Shown here in pieces: positions 1 to 5,731 of a stretch of 6,017 bases of DNA (position 1 is the first letter of the stretch; each line of letters opens with the position of its first letter). Source of the DNA: Candidatus Zixiibacteriota bacterium. GTDB lineage: Bacteria > Zixibacteria > MSB-5A5 > GN15 > FEB-12. Both the position numbers and the translations under genes were made by a program. The stretch covers positions 1 through 6,017 of the forward strand of contig JAHIVM010000403.1 in assembly GCA_018816665.1 (NCBI GenBank). The letters are read 5' to 3'. The notes beneath the pieces are model-generated. The model had not been told where the DNA came from. It made no database searches and saw only the letters and a program-made list of their open reading frames with translations.

Positions 1-433
1 CCCGCAGTGTCTCGGTGAAACGTCTTTTCACGCGCGAGGCTTCAGGGGCTTCCTCGCGTCGCCGTCGCCAGAGTTCCTGCGAAATACACCCGCAGATGAG
101 TTCTCTGAAAAGGCGATACAAAATATCCGGATTGGCTTGATGGAAATCCACAACGCCGCGTTTTTCGAAGAAGGCAAACACCAGAGGGAAGGGTTTCCCT
201 CGGGGACTCGCGAGGAGTATGCCCAGCAGGGAGGCGGACAGTGCCCGAAGGCTCTCCGGTGTGTCAATGGTCTCCTCGGTCAGACGCCATCCCCGTTTCA
301 GCAAGACTCTCAGATACGCTACACTGTGATCGCGCGCTGCCTTGAAGAACTCCATGAACTCGTCACGTCCTGTTGGGTGACACAGGAAACGGCGTATCAC
401 TTCGGGACATTGGCTGTGGTCTCGTGCGCTCAT
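1..433 (-). CDS. Hypothetical protein, 3' end cut off by the window
   Basis: An open minus-strand frame runs without a stop from the TGA at 487-485 to the window edge. From the ATG at 433 it gives 144 residues; its C-terminus lies outside. I do not recognise the family. It reads as a soluble, mostly helical protein: a basic and acidic helical stretch (DEFMEFFKAARDHSVAYLRV), a hydrophobic patch (SASLLGILLASP), a RGKPFPLVFAFFEKRG segment, and a strongly basic end rich in Arg (ELWRRRREEAPEASRVKRRF), which could bind nucleic acid. The start is uncertain: no good ribosome site precedes ATG 433. GTG 469 or TTG 466 would add 12 or 11 residues, including a CEWC motif that is followed by Cys residues further on. 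An overlapping plus-strand frame exists, but its product looks less protein-like. A candidate promoter sits upstream at 519-547. Confidence 0.6.
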   Translation of the reverse strand, partial: MSARDHSQCPEVIRRFLCHPTGRDEFMEFFKAARDHSVAYLRVLLKRGWRLTEETIDTPESLRALSASLLGILLASPRGKPFPLVFAFFEKRGVVDFHQANPDILYRLFRELICGCISQELWRRRREEAPEASRVKRRFTETLR

Positions 434-500
434 AGGGAAACTGCACCACTCACACTCATCTGGCAACACTTGGAATTGACTGATTCAGAATTATGGGCCT

Positions 501-537
501 CCCGCCCGATTGGTGGACAATATAGTCCCTGGGCGGG
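501..537. repeat. 7-bp perfect inverted repeat CCCGCCC / GGGCGGG
   Basis: CCCGCCC at 501-507 is mirrored by GGGCGGG at 531-537 with 23 bases between. One arm falls in the promoter spacer and the other just downstream of the predicted start site, so it could be an operator for the left-hand gene. The arms could also be chance in GC-rich DNA. Confidence 0.35.
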
Positions 538-547
538 TCAACGACAA
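519..547 (-). promoter_or_regulatory. Candidate sigma-70 promoter for the minus-strand hypothetical gene
   Basis: Read on the minus strand, TTGTCG (547-542) and TATATT (524-519) are separated by 17 bases. They match the -35 and -10 consensus at 4/6 and 5/6 positions. Transcription would start near 512, about 80 bases before ATG 433 or about 43 before GTG 469. A GC inverted repeat brackets the -10 region. Confidence 0.4.
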
Positions 548-699
548 GTCAAATGTACGCTGTTTGCAAAACGATGATGGGCTGAAGCGTAGAGGCTTCC
601 AGAGGAATGCCCGACTTGACACAGTCTTTTTTGTTGAAGTCTGCGGTCTACCGGTGGTCCTTTCGGTGAGCGCGATGTGTGCGCGCTCGTGGAGGAGAA

Positions 700-1761
700 A
701 TGCAAATCCCGATATCGAATTCAAGAATCATAACGTTTCTGCTGGTGTCGGCCTCAGTCGTAGTTATTGTTGCCGGTATGCGGGCCGCCGAGACTGTCCT
801 GGTGCCGTTCCTACTGGCGACCTTTATCGCGATTATCGCCGCGCCGCCACTCATGTACCTGCGCAGCAAACGTGTTCCGGCCGTTCTGGCGCTTCTGATC
901 ATCATTATTGCCATTTTGCTGGTCGGTGCCCTGGTCGGAACGGTGGTAGGAACGTCGGTACACGATTTCACCCAGAATTTGCCACGCTACCAGGAACGAC
1001 TTCAGGAACAAACCCGCATGCTTCAGGATCTGGCTACGAGTATGGGGATCGGAGTGTCGGATCAGGTCTTTTCCGAGTACTTCGATATCGGTGCCATTAT
1101 GCAGGTCTTTGCGAACATGCTGGCCAGCCTTGGGGGGATGCTGACCAACGGATTTTTTATTCTCCTGACAGTCATGTTCATGCTGCTCGAAGTATCCAGC
1201 TTCCAGGGGAAACTCAACGCAGCCTTCGGCAGGCCCGATGCGTCTTTTGACAACCTGCATCGCGTACTGCAGAACATCAAACGCTACATGGCTATCAAGA
1301 CGATTGTAAGTCTCGGCACGGGCGTGATTATCGGCGTCTGGGTGTGGATACTCGGAGTCGATTACCCGATCCTCTGGGGGCTGCTGGCTTTTCTGCTGAA
1401 CTACGTGCCCAATATCGGCTCAATCATCGCCGCGGTACCGGCGGTGCTGCTGGCTTTCATTCAACTTGGCACAGGTTCCGCTGCCCTGACGGCGGCGGGG
1501 TATCTGGCGGTCAACAGCATTATCGGCAACCTGATTGAGCCCCGGTTCATGGGGCGAGGGCTGGGCTTGTCCACCCTGGTGGTGTTTATGTCTTTGATAT
1601 TCTGGGGCTGGGTGCTCGGGCCCGTGGGTATGTTGTTGTCGGTGCCGCTGACCATGACGGTCAAGATCGGGTTGCAGAGCAACGAGGACACTCAGTGGCT
1701 GGCGATTTTGTTGGGCGATGAAGAGACCTCGCAGGCGGTGGCCGAAGAAGCTGAATCCTGA
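700..1761 (+). CDS. AI-2E family transporter (TqsA/YdgG/PerM type membrane protein)
   Basis: This is a 353-residue inner-membrane protein of the AI-2E transporter family (PF01594), whose members export small molecules such as autoinducer-2 or act as ion antiporters; the substrate here is unknown. An N-terminal pair of hydrophobic helices (residues about 10-50) carries the family pattern VPFLLATFIAIIAAPP before MYLRSKRVP. Another helix (about 60-84) is followed by a polar, coiled stretch with many Gln and Glu (about 88-135). A hydrophobic C-terminal half follows, with the hallmark FLLNYVPNIGSIIAAVPAVL near 231-250 and GNLIEPRFMGRGLGLSTLVV near 276-295. Length is normal. The chosen ATG follows GGAGGAG (691-697). 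A GTG at 679 would add seven residues but has no ribosome site. The gene converges on the ars-like operon with a 3-base gap and is probably unrelated to it. A consensus -35 (TTGACA, 616-621) lies upstream, but no matching -10 is visible. Confidence 0.93.
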   Translation: MQIPISNSRIITFLLVSASVVVIVAGMRAAETVLVPFLLATFIAIIAAPPLMYLRSKRVPAVLALLIIIIAILLVGALVGTVVGTSVHDFTQNLPRYQERLQEQTRMLQDLATSMGIGVSDQVFSEYFDIGAIMQVFANMLASLGGMLTNGFFILLTVMFMLLEVSSFQGKLNAAFGRPDASFDNLHRVLQNIKRYMAIKTIVSLGTGVIIGVWVWILGVDYPILWGLLAFLLNYVPNIGSIIAAVPAVLLAFIQLGTGSAALTAAGYLAVNSIIGNLIEPRFMGRGLGLSTLVVFMSLIFWGWVLGPVGMLLSVPLTMTVKIGLQSNEDTQWLAILLGDEETSQAVAEEAES

Positions 1762-1768
1762 GACTCAG
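1758..1768. repeat. Small palindrome spanning the convergent gene ends
   Basis: CTGAG-A-CTCAG spans the stop codons of both converging genes (TGA 1759-1761 on plus, TGA 1767-1765 on minus). An outer GCCG (1741-1744) / CGGC (1771-1774) pair could lengthen the stem with internal loops. There is no T-run, so it is not a classical intrinsic terminator. Confidence 0.3.
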
Positions 1769-2463
1769 AACGGCATGCTGACTCCGAAAATGTAGATAAG
1801 CGACAGGTATACGCCGACCAGGACAAACACCGTTCCGGTGATTCGACGAGCCCATTTTTCAAACACAGCGATGCGATCAAAAAGGGTGCCTATGAACCGT
1901 GCGCCCGTAGCTACCAGGACTGCAAACACTATTACCGGAAGGGCCGTGCCAACGCCATACAGGGCCGGGAGCAGCAAACCCGACTTATGAGTTACACCGA
2001 GCGGAATGAGGCTGCCAAAAAAGAGCGCTGCCGATACGGGGCAGAACGACAGCGCAAAACCCGCACCCAACAGCACCGCTCCTCCCATGCCCATGACGCC
2101 CGCCTTTTTCTGCGCGCGCTCCCCGATTCCTGAACCGGACGAAGCGAATGACAACAAGCCCAGCAAAAACATGCCGGCCAGTATCAATACCGGCCCCAGC
2201 CATTGATTCATGTGAGTCTGAAGGAATCTCGACAACCCCGGAGCGGAAAGCAGTGAGTTGACCAGCAGCGCTCCCAGCACCACGTAGGTCAGCGTTCTAC
2301 CTGCGGTGTACAGCAGGCCGGCCAGGAGAACGCGCCGGGGGTTGTCGATCCGCTGCCCTACAAACGATACTGCAGCGATGTTGGTAGCCAGGGGACAAGG
2401 GCTGATCGACGTAAGTATACCCAGCCAGATGGCTGAGCCTATGCCAAAAACAAAACCGTCCAC
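1765..2463 (-). CDS. arsG: CcdA/DsbD-like membrane protein, ArsG-type aromatic arsenical efflux permease
   Basis: This is a 232-residue integral membrane protein with about six hydrophobic segments (near 7-35, 45-67, 88-107, 125-152, 163-188, 210-227). It belongs to the cytochrome c biogenesis/DsbD transmembrane superfamily. The two family cysteines are present: C23 in SISPCPLATNIAAVSF and C141 in FALSFCPVSAALFFG. In CcdA and DsbD the paired cysteines carry electrons across the membrane. The close relatives found next to ArsF are called ArsG and are reported to export trivalent aminoaromatic arsenicals. I use that name because of the neighbours and the SPCPLATN motif, not from a search. It starts at GTG (2463-2461), which shares one base with the TAG stop of the upstream gene (TAGTG). 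GGAG (2475-2472) lies 8 bases before it, so translation is probably coupled. It is the last gene of the operon. A generic CcdA role is the main alternative. Confidence 0.85.
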   Translation of the reverse strand: MDGFVFGIGSAIWLGILTSISPCPLATNIAAVSFVGQRIDNPRRVLLAGLLYTAGRTLTYVVLGALLVNSLLSAPGLSRFLQTHMNQWLGPVLILAGMFLLGLLSFASSGSGIGERAQKKAGVMGMGGAVLLGAGFALSFCPVSAALFFGSLIPLGVTHKSGLLLPALYGVGTALPVIVFAVLVATGARFIGTLFDRIAVFEKWARRITGTVFVLVGVYLSLIYIFGVSMPF

Positions 2464-2942
2464 TAGTGACTCTCCATGAACGCCTTGAATTCGCCCTGGA
2501 CATAGGCGGTAAACTCGGCTTCATCGCCCACCAGTTCCCAAATCTGAGAGAGGTTGGACCAGTCGGTAATCTGACCGCCGTCTACCCGCGTAATCACCAC
2601 CGACTGATTGGTCATTTCGAAGTCATCCAGGTAATGCTCGTTGCCGGGCTCATCGTAATTCACAACCTGCCACTCGAGCGTGTGGTCTGTCAATTGGTCA
2701 ACGAAACCACTTGTCACCGCGGCATTGGAGTATGACTCCAGTTTCTGACAGGTGGGGCAACGTCGATTGCCGTGAAAATAGTACGCCACAAACGGCGCCG
2801 TGGATTCGCCTCCGGCTGCTGTCGGAGCCCCGGTTTCAGCCGTAGCAAGTACCGGTTCACCTGAATTCTGCAGGGCAAGAAAGGCGACTGAGGCTCCCAC
2901 AAAAAGCAGGAGAATTACCGTCAAAACAGTCTTCATGTTCAT
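2463..2942 (-). CDS. arsF: ArsF-type nitrophenyl compound reductase subunit, membrane-anchored CPTC thiol protein
   Basis: This is a 159-residue protein with one N-terminal hydrophobic helix (residues about 4-24, no lipobox Cys) acting as a signal anchor, then an Ala/Gly/Thr-rich linker (about 28-50). The globular part should face the periplasm. It starts with VAYYFHGNRRCPTCQKLESY, where C62-P-T-C65 is a thioredoxin-like active site after a beta strand. FHGN-x-RC-x-x-C is the pattern I associate with the ArsF family. ArsF is reported to work with ArsE to reduce trivalent nitroaromatic arsenicals to amino forms, which ArsG then exports. The SD AAGGAG (2958-2953) is 10 bases from the ATG at 2942; an ATG two codons later (2936) would be 16 bases away and fits less well. 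It follows the thioredoxin gene by 30 bases and overlaps the ArsG gene by one base. The family assignment comes from motif and context. Confidence 0.82.
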   Translation of the reverse strand: MNMKTVLTVILLLFVGASVAFLALQNSGEPVLATAETGAPTAAGGESTAPFVAYYFHGNRRCPTCQKLESYSNAAVTSGFVDQLTDHTLEWQVVNYDEPGNEHYLDDFEMTNQSVVITRVDGGQITDWSNLSQIWELVGDEAEFTAYVQGEFKAFMESH

Positions 2943-2958
2943 AGATGCACATCTCCTT
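2943..2958 (-). promoter_or_regulatory. Ribosome site of the ArsF gene inside a short hairpin
   Basis: Between the SD AAGGAG (2958-2953) and the ATG lies AGATG-TG-CATCT (2954-2943, minus strand), a 5-bp stem with a two-base loop. The stem takes in the AG at the end of the SD. It could modestly dampen translation or be chance. Confidence 0.25.
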
Positions 2959-2972
2959 AAGCGCGTGCCCGG

Positions 2973-3209
2973 TTAGTTGCCGATCATGGTCTTGATATCT
3001 TCAACGGAGGGCACCTTACCGGTGACCTTGACGACTCCGTCGACTACCAGCGCCGGGGTCATCACGACACCATAGGTCATAATCTTCTGAATGTCGCTGA
3101 CTTTCTGCAAGTCGCACTCGAGTCCGAGCTCTGCGACGGCGGCCTGAGTCTGTTCCATCAACTTCTGACACTTCGGGCAACCAGGCCCGAGAACTTCCAC
3201 TTTTTTCAT
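2973..3209 (-). CDS. Small thioredoxin-like protein (MTH895/TM0996 type), probable ArsE-position subunit
   Basis: This is a 78-residue thioredoxin-fold protein with no signal peptide, so cytoplasmic. The active site is C11-P-K-C14 in VEVLGPGCPKCQKLMEQTQA. The cis-proline region is present as GVVMTPALVVDGVVKVTGKV, close to the C-terminal helix PSVEDIKTMIGN. This is the compact glutaredoxin-like family typified by MTH895 of Methanothermobacter and TM0996 of Thermotoga, which is often found beside ArsP-like permeases and ArsR. In the arsEFG set the small partner of ArsF sits here, so it may be ArsE; I leave the symbol blank because I cannot separate it from other members. The ATG at 3209 gives the family's usual length. 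A GTG at 3221 would add four residues; neither start has a strong ribosome site (GAGG lies only 2 bases before the ATG). It follows the permease by about 39 bases. Confidence 0.88.
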   Translation of the reverse strand: MKKVEVLGPGCPKCQKLMEQTQAAVAELGLECDLQKVSDIQKIMTYGVVMTPALVVDGVVKVTGKVPSVEDIKTMIGN

Positions 3210-3248
3210 TGCCTCACTCACATGTTATTGTTAAATCGGCACACCCGG

Positions 3249-4547
3249 TTACGGTATCAGTCCATATAGAAAGCCGCTGGCGGTTGCCATAGCTATCACC
3301 AGCAGGACAAACACCACGGTTTTTCGGGTTCCCATTACACTTCGAATCACCAGCATGTTGGGCAGAGACAGCGCGGGACCCGCCAGTAACAGAGCCAGCG
3401 CCGGACCTTTGCCCATGCCGTTGCCGAGCAAGCCCTGCAGGATAGGTATCTCGGTCAGAGTTGCAAAGTACATAAAGGCGCCGGCGACGGACGCAAAGAG
3501 ATTTGCCCCCAGCGAATTACCGCCGACCGAATCTGCAATCCAATCCGAGGGCAGCAAACCCTCGTGGCCCGGGCGACCGAGCAGCAGCCCCGCAACCAAA
3601 ACGCCACCGAACAACAGGGGCATTATCTGCTTGGCGAATCCCCACGACTGGCTGAGCCACTCGGCGGTTTCACCACCGGCAAACCCGGCTGCTATGGCCA
3701 GGCCGACAACGCCGATAGAAAACGCCAGATGATGGTGTGCCGGGAACAAGAGGATGGCCAGACCGGTGGCAAGGCCGACCAGCAGCATGTGCCACCAGCG
3801 TACTCCGTACCACAAAGTCAGCATGACGCCGAACAGGATGGAGCAAAGACCTGTTATCCACCACTTCGCCCCATACATGACGTGCCAGAAACCTGCGGCC
3901 TCCTGGGGGCGGCCCCAGTTGGCAAACACCAGCACTGCGACCATAACGCCAAAATACATCACCGTTTGCCAGAGCGGGCGGCCGGGAGAATCTTCGGGCA
4001 ACACCATGGCCGCCTGATTGCGAGCGATCTCGTCCTTACGGAACATGAGATTCATCATGAGACCAATGACGATACTAAACACGACGGCACCAACCGCCCG
4101 GGCAATACCGATCTCCATGCCCAGAATGCGTGCGGTGAGAATTATCGCCAGGACATTTATGGCCGGTCCGGCATACAGAAATGCGGCCGCCGGTCCCAGC
4201 CCCGCGCCCATGCGATAGATGCCGGCAAACAGCGGAAGGACCGTGCAGGAACAGACCGCCAGAATCGATCCGGAGACGGAGGATACGCCATAGGCGACCA
4301 ATTTGTTCGCGCCGGGACCAAGGTACTTCATGACCGATCCCTGACTCACAAACACCGCTATCGCACCGGCAATGAAAAAGGCTGGCACGAGACACAACAA
4401 GACATGTTCGCGAGCATACCAGGTGGTCAGGGCCAGAGCCTCACCCATCGCGGCTGGAATGCGGGAGTCCTCGGTCGGCAGGAAGTAAAACAGAGCGAAA
4501 ACGCTCGCAATTGCCAGAAGGGGTTTCCATTCGGCTTTCAGGCTCAT
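3249..4547 (-). CDS. ArsP-like permease (PF03773, predicted permease family)
   Basis: This is a 432-residue inner-membrane permease of the ArsP_1/DUF318 family. Characterised members export trivalent organic arsenicals (ArsP of Campylobacter), while the SO_0444 branch is linked to copper or zinc. About ten hydrophobic segments are visible. The signature is the C99-S-C101 motif followed by TVLPLFAGIYRMGAGLG and AFLYAGPAINVLAII. A second, related motif appears late (GNGMGKGPALALLLAGPALS, near 375-394), which suggests an internal duplication. A His-rich turn (PAHHHLAF, near 269) lies between the halves. The ATG at 4547 is chosen because an AAGGA site lies upstream; an in-frame extension to 4721 overlaps the ArsR gene and encodes low-quality Ser-rich sequence. 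It begins 43 bases after the ArsR gene and sits second in the operon. The substrate is inferred from context. Confidence 0.9.
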   Translation of the reverse strand: MSLKAEWKPLLAIASVFALFYFLPTEDSRIPAAMGEALALTTWYAREHVLLCLVPAFFIAGAIAVFVSQGSVMKYLGPGANKLVAYGVSSVSGSILAVCSCTVLPLFAGIYRMGAGLGPAAAFLYAGPAINVLAIILTARILGMEIGIARAVGAVVFSIVIGLMMNLMFRKDEIARNQAAMVLPEDSPGRPLWQTVMYFGVMVAVLVFANWGRPQEAAGFWHVMYGAKWWITGLCSILFGVMLTLWYGVRWWHMLLVGLATGLAILLFPAHHHLAFSIGVVGLAIAAGFAGGETAEWLSQSWGFAKQIMPLLFGGVLVAGLLLGRPGHEGLLPSDWIADSVGGNSLGANLFASVAGAFMYFATLTEIPILQGLLGNGMGKGPALALLLAGPALSLPNMLVIRSVMGTRKTVVFVLLVIAMATASGFLYGLIP

Positions 4548-4590
4548 GGGAGCGGTTCCTTCGCTTCTGCAGGCAGGTCCGTGGGCATCA

Positions 4591-4917
4591 TCACTTGTGA
4601 TCCAGGACGTTGAGGTGACGCTCTGCGGTGGACTGCAATACAGCCTCAATACACGAGAAGAAGTTGAGGACGCAGGGGACCCTGAGGTTGTACCAGATCT
4701 GCAGACCCTGCCGGCGGTCACGCACGAGGCCGGCCTGTTTGAGGGTGCTGAGATGGCGGGATACGGTCGATGTATCCGCCCCGATCATCCGGGTCAGGTC
4801 ACTCACGCAGCGTTCACCGCGCGAGAGTTCTTCAATTATGAACAGACGGGTAGGGTGAGCGAGAGCTCGCAGGATATCCGCCCGAGCTTCAAGTTTGTGT
4901 TGTCTGTCAGAATCCAT
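4591..4917 (-). CDS. ArsR/SmtB-family metalloregulatory repressor
   Basis: This is a 108-residue winged-helix dimeric repressor. The family pattern ARADILRALAHPTRLFIIEE opens it, then the recognition region DTSTVSRHLSTLKQAGLVRD (residues 48-67), and the wing RRQGLQIWYNL. Three cysteines are present: C37 in the alpha-3 position (ERCVSDLT, where classical ArsR has C-x-C), and C82 and C89 in VPCVLNFFSCIEAV near the C-terminus. This differs from the E. coli ArsR arrangement and could form a three-thiol site for As(III) or an organic arsenical. An AGAGAGG ribosome site (4930-4924) lies 6 bases before the ATG. As first gene of the operon it is expected to repress its own promoter through the inverted repeat at 4938-4959 and to release when bound by metalloid. 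I give no gene symbol because the ligand is not known. Confidence 0.92.
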   Translation of the reverse strand: MDSDRQHKLEARADILRALAHPTRLFIIEELSRGERCVSDLTRMIGADTSTVSRHLSTLKQAGLVRDRRQGLQIWYNLRVPCVLNFFSCIEAVLQSTAERHLNVLDHK

Positions 4918-4937
4918 ACTGGGCCTCTCTATTTAAC

Positions 4938-4959
4938 TATTTGGCAAAATAGCCAAATA
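4938..4959. promoter_or_regulatory. Probable ArsR operator, perfect 8-bp inverted repeat
   Basis: TATTTGGC (4938-4945) and GCCAAATA (4952-4959) form a perfect inverted repeat with a 6-base centre. The size, the AT-rich arms and the position just upstream of the repressor gene fit an ArsR/SmtB dimer site. It covers the predicted -10, so bound repressor would block RNA polymerase. Confidence 0.75.
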
Positions 4960-4973
4960 TGCATTCTTGTCAA
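4946..4973 (-). promoter_or_regulatory. Sigma-70 promoter of the ars-like operon
   Basis: On the minus strand, TTGACA (4973-4968) is a perfect -35. With a 16-base spacer the -10 is TATTTT (4951-4946), a 4/6 match that is exactly the centre of the operator. The start would fall near 4939, giving a leader of about 20 bases with the AGAGAGG ribosome site. The -35 is itself in a small palindrome, TCTTG-T-CAAGA (4965-4975). Confidence 0.65.
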
Positions 4974-4990
4974 GACCTAATATGTCATTG

Positions 4991-5020
4991 TTGACGTCAC
5001 GAGCAGTTATGCGCTTGAAT
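4991..5020 (+). promoter_or_regulatory. Weak candidate promoter for the zinc-ribbon gene
   Basis: TTGACG (4991-4996) and TTGAAT (5015-5020) are separated by 18 bases and match the consensus at 5/6 and 4/6. The -35 overlaps a perfect 8-bp palindrome TGACGTCA (4992-4999). The sequence CTTGAAT is repeated at 5014-5020 and 5041-5047. The case is weak. Confidence 0.3.
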
Positions 5021-5089
5021 ACTGAGACATTCATGCAGTACTTGAATTGAGCGCTTTTGGATCGAAGAAAAACGCGGGAGGAGGTTGTC

Positions 5090-5494
5090 ATGCCGTTTTG
5101 CCCCAAATGCAGGTTTGAGTACAAGGTGGGCAGCGATGTCTGTCCGGATTGTGGCGAGCGACTGGTTGACAGTCTGCCGGTACCGGAAGTATCAAGTATC
5201 GGAGAAGAGCCAGAGAGAGTATATGAGCGGTGGGTGTCGCTGGTTCGTCTGACCTCACAGCAATACGCCGCGATGGTACTCGAGGCACTTCATGCCGAGC
5301 AGATACCGGCGGTCACCAGGGGCGGCACCGGCCATTTCGGCCAGACCGGTCAGATGGGGATGTCATCGTTCCGCGCCGTCGGCGGAGGTTACACCCTGGC
5401 GGTCCCGGAGGAGTTTGTGGAGCAGGCAGATGCGGTTGGCGCCGGTATCATGGGAGAGGACTGGGTCAAAGCACGTCTGATCGATATCGGGTAA
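5090..5494 (+). CDS. Zinc-ribbon protein with DUF2007-like C-terminal region
   Basis: This is a 134-residue soluble protein. An N-terminal zinc ribbon has C4-P-K-C7 and C18-P-D-C21 (MPFCPKCRFEYKVGSDVCPD), enough to hold one zinc. After a linker, residues about 45-130 resemble the DUF2007 putative signal-transducing fold (PF09413): YAAMVLEALHAEQIPAVTRG as the helix-strand unit, a Gly-rich segment (GGTGHFGQTGQMGMSSFRAV), and YTLAVPEEFVEQADAVGAGI as the second unit. The function of such proteins is unknown. The ATG is preceded by GGAGGAGG (5077-5084) at 5 bases, one of the best ribosome sites in the window; an in-frame TTG at 5057 is less likely. It is divergent from the ars-like operon with 172 bases between start codons. 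I see no evidence that it takes part in metalloid resistance. Confidence 0.85.
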   Translation: MPFCPKCRFEYKVGSDVCPDCGERLVDSLPVPEVSSIGEEPERVYERWVSLVRLTSQQYAAMVLEALHAEQIPAVTRGGTGHFGQTGQMGMSSFRAVGGGYTLAVPEEFVEQADAVGAGIMGEDWVKARLIDIG

Positions 5495-5615
5495 GGTCAG
5501 AATCTGGCAAAACAGCTCTGGTTTGTCGATCCTTCAACCTGCCTGAGGCGTGTTAAAGATGTACATGCCGATAATCCCTTCATTTACTGGAAACTCGGTT
5601 TTGTTCAGAGTAAGG

Positions 5616-5642
5616 GGCCGGAACAACCGATGTGGTCCGGCC
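5616..5642. repeat. Stem-loop between the zinc-ribbon and PAS genes
   Basis: GGCCGGA (5616-5622) pairs with TCCGGCC (5636-5642) across a 13-base loop. No T-run follows, so it is not a standard intrinsic terminator; it might be an attenuator-like or processing hairpin in the gap between the two genes. Confidence 0.35.
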
Positions 5643-5731
5643 ATTATGTAGCCATGGGTGAAAAAAGAGCAAAAGGGGCGCTCAAACCCGGAATCCGTAC
5701 GGAGTCAGGGTACCGGTCTGAGGGAGATGTC

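Noticed and set aside
137..577. Plus-strand open frame of 146 codons over the left-hand gene
   Set aside because: Its product lacks a family pattern and looks like an antisense shadow. The opposite frame reads as a more natural protein with a plausible promoter.
616..652. Promoter for the AI-2E gene based on TTGACA at 616-621
   Set aside because: No -10-like hexamer lies at 15-19 bases. The nearest candidate, TCTACC, is 25 bases away.
3564..4613. Plus-strand open frame of 349 codons opposite the permease
   Set aside because: It is antisense to a clear membrane permease. The product is rich in Gln, His, Gly and Arg with no fold signal, as expected from reverse-reading hydrophobic codons.
4548..4721. 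N-terminal extension of the permease by 58 residues
   Set aside because: It overlaps the end of the ArsR gene and gives a Ser/Thr-rich segment unlike the family, while the ATG at 4547 has a ribosome site.
5616..5642. Intrinsic terminator of the zinc-ribbon gene
   Set aside because: The stem is good but no T-run follows on either strand, so it is listed only as a stem-loop.
5564..5653. Small plus-strand open frame starting ATGTACATG in the gap before the PAS gene
   Set aside because: About 30 codons, no ribosome site and no recognisable features; it ends at TAG near 5649.
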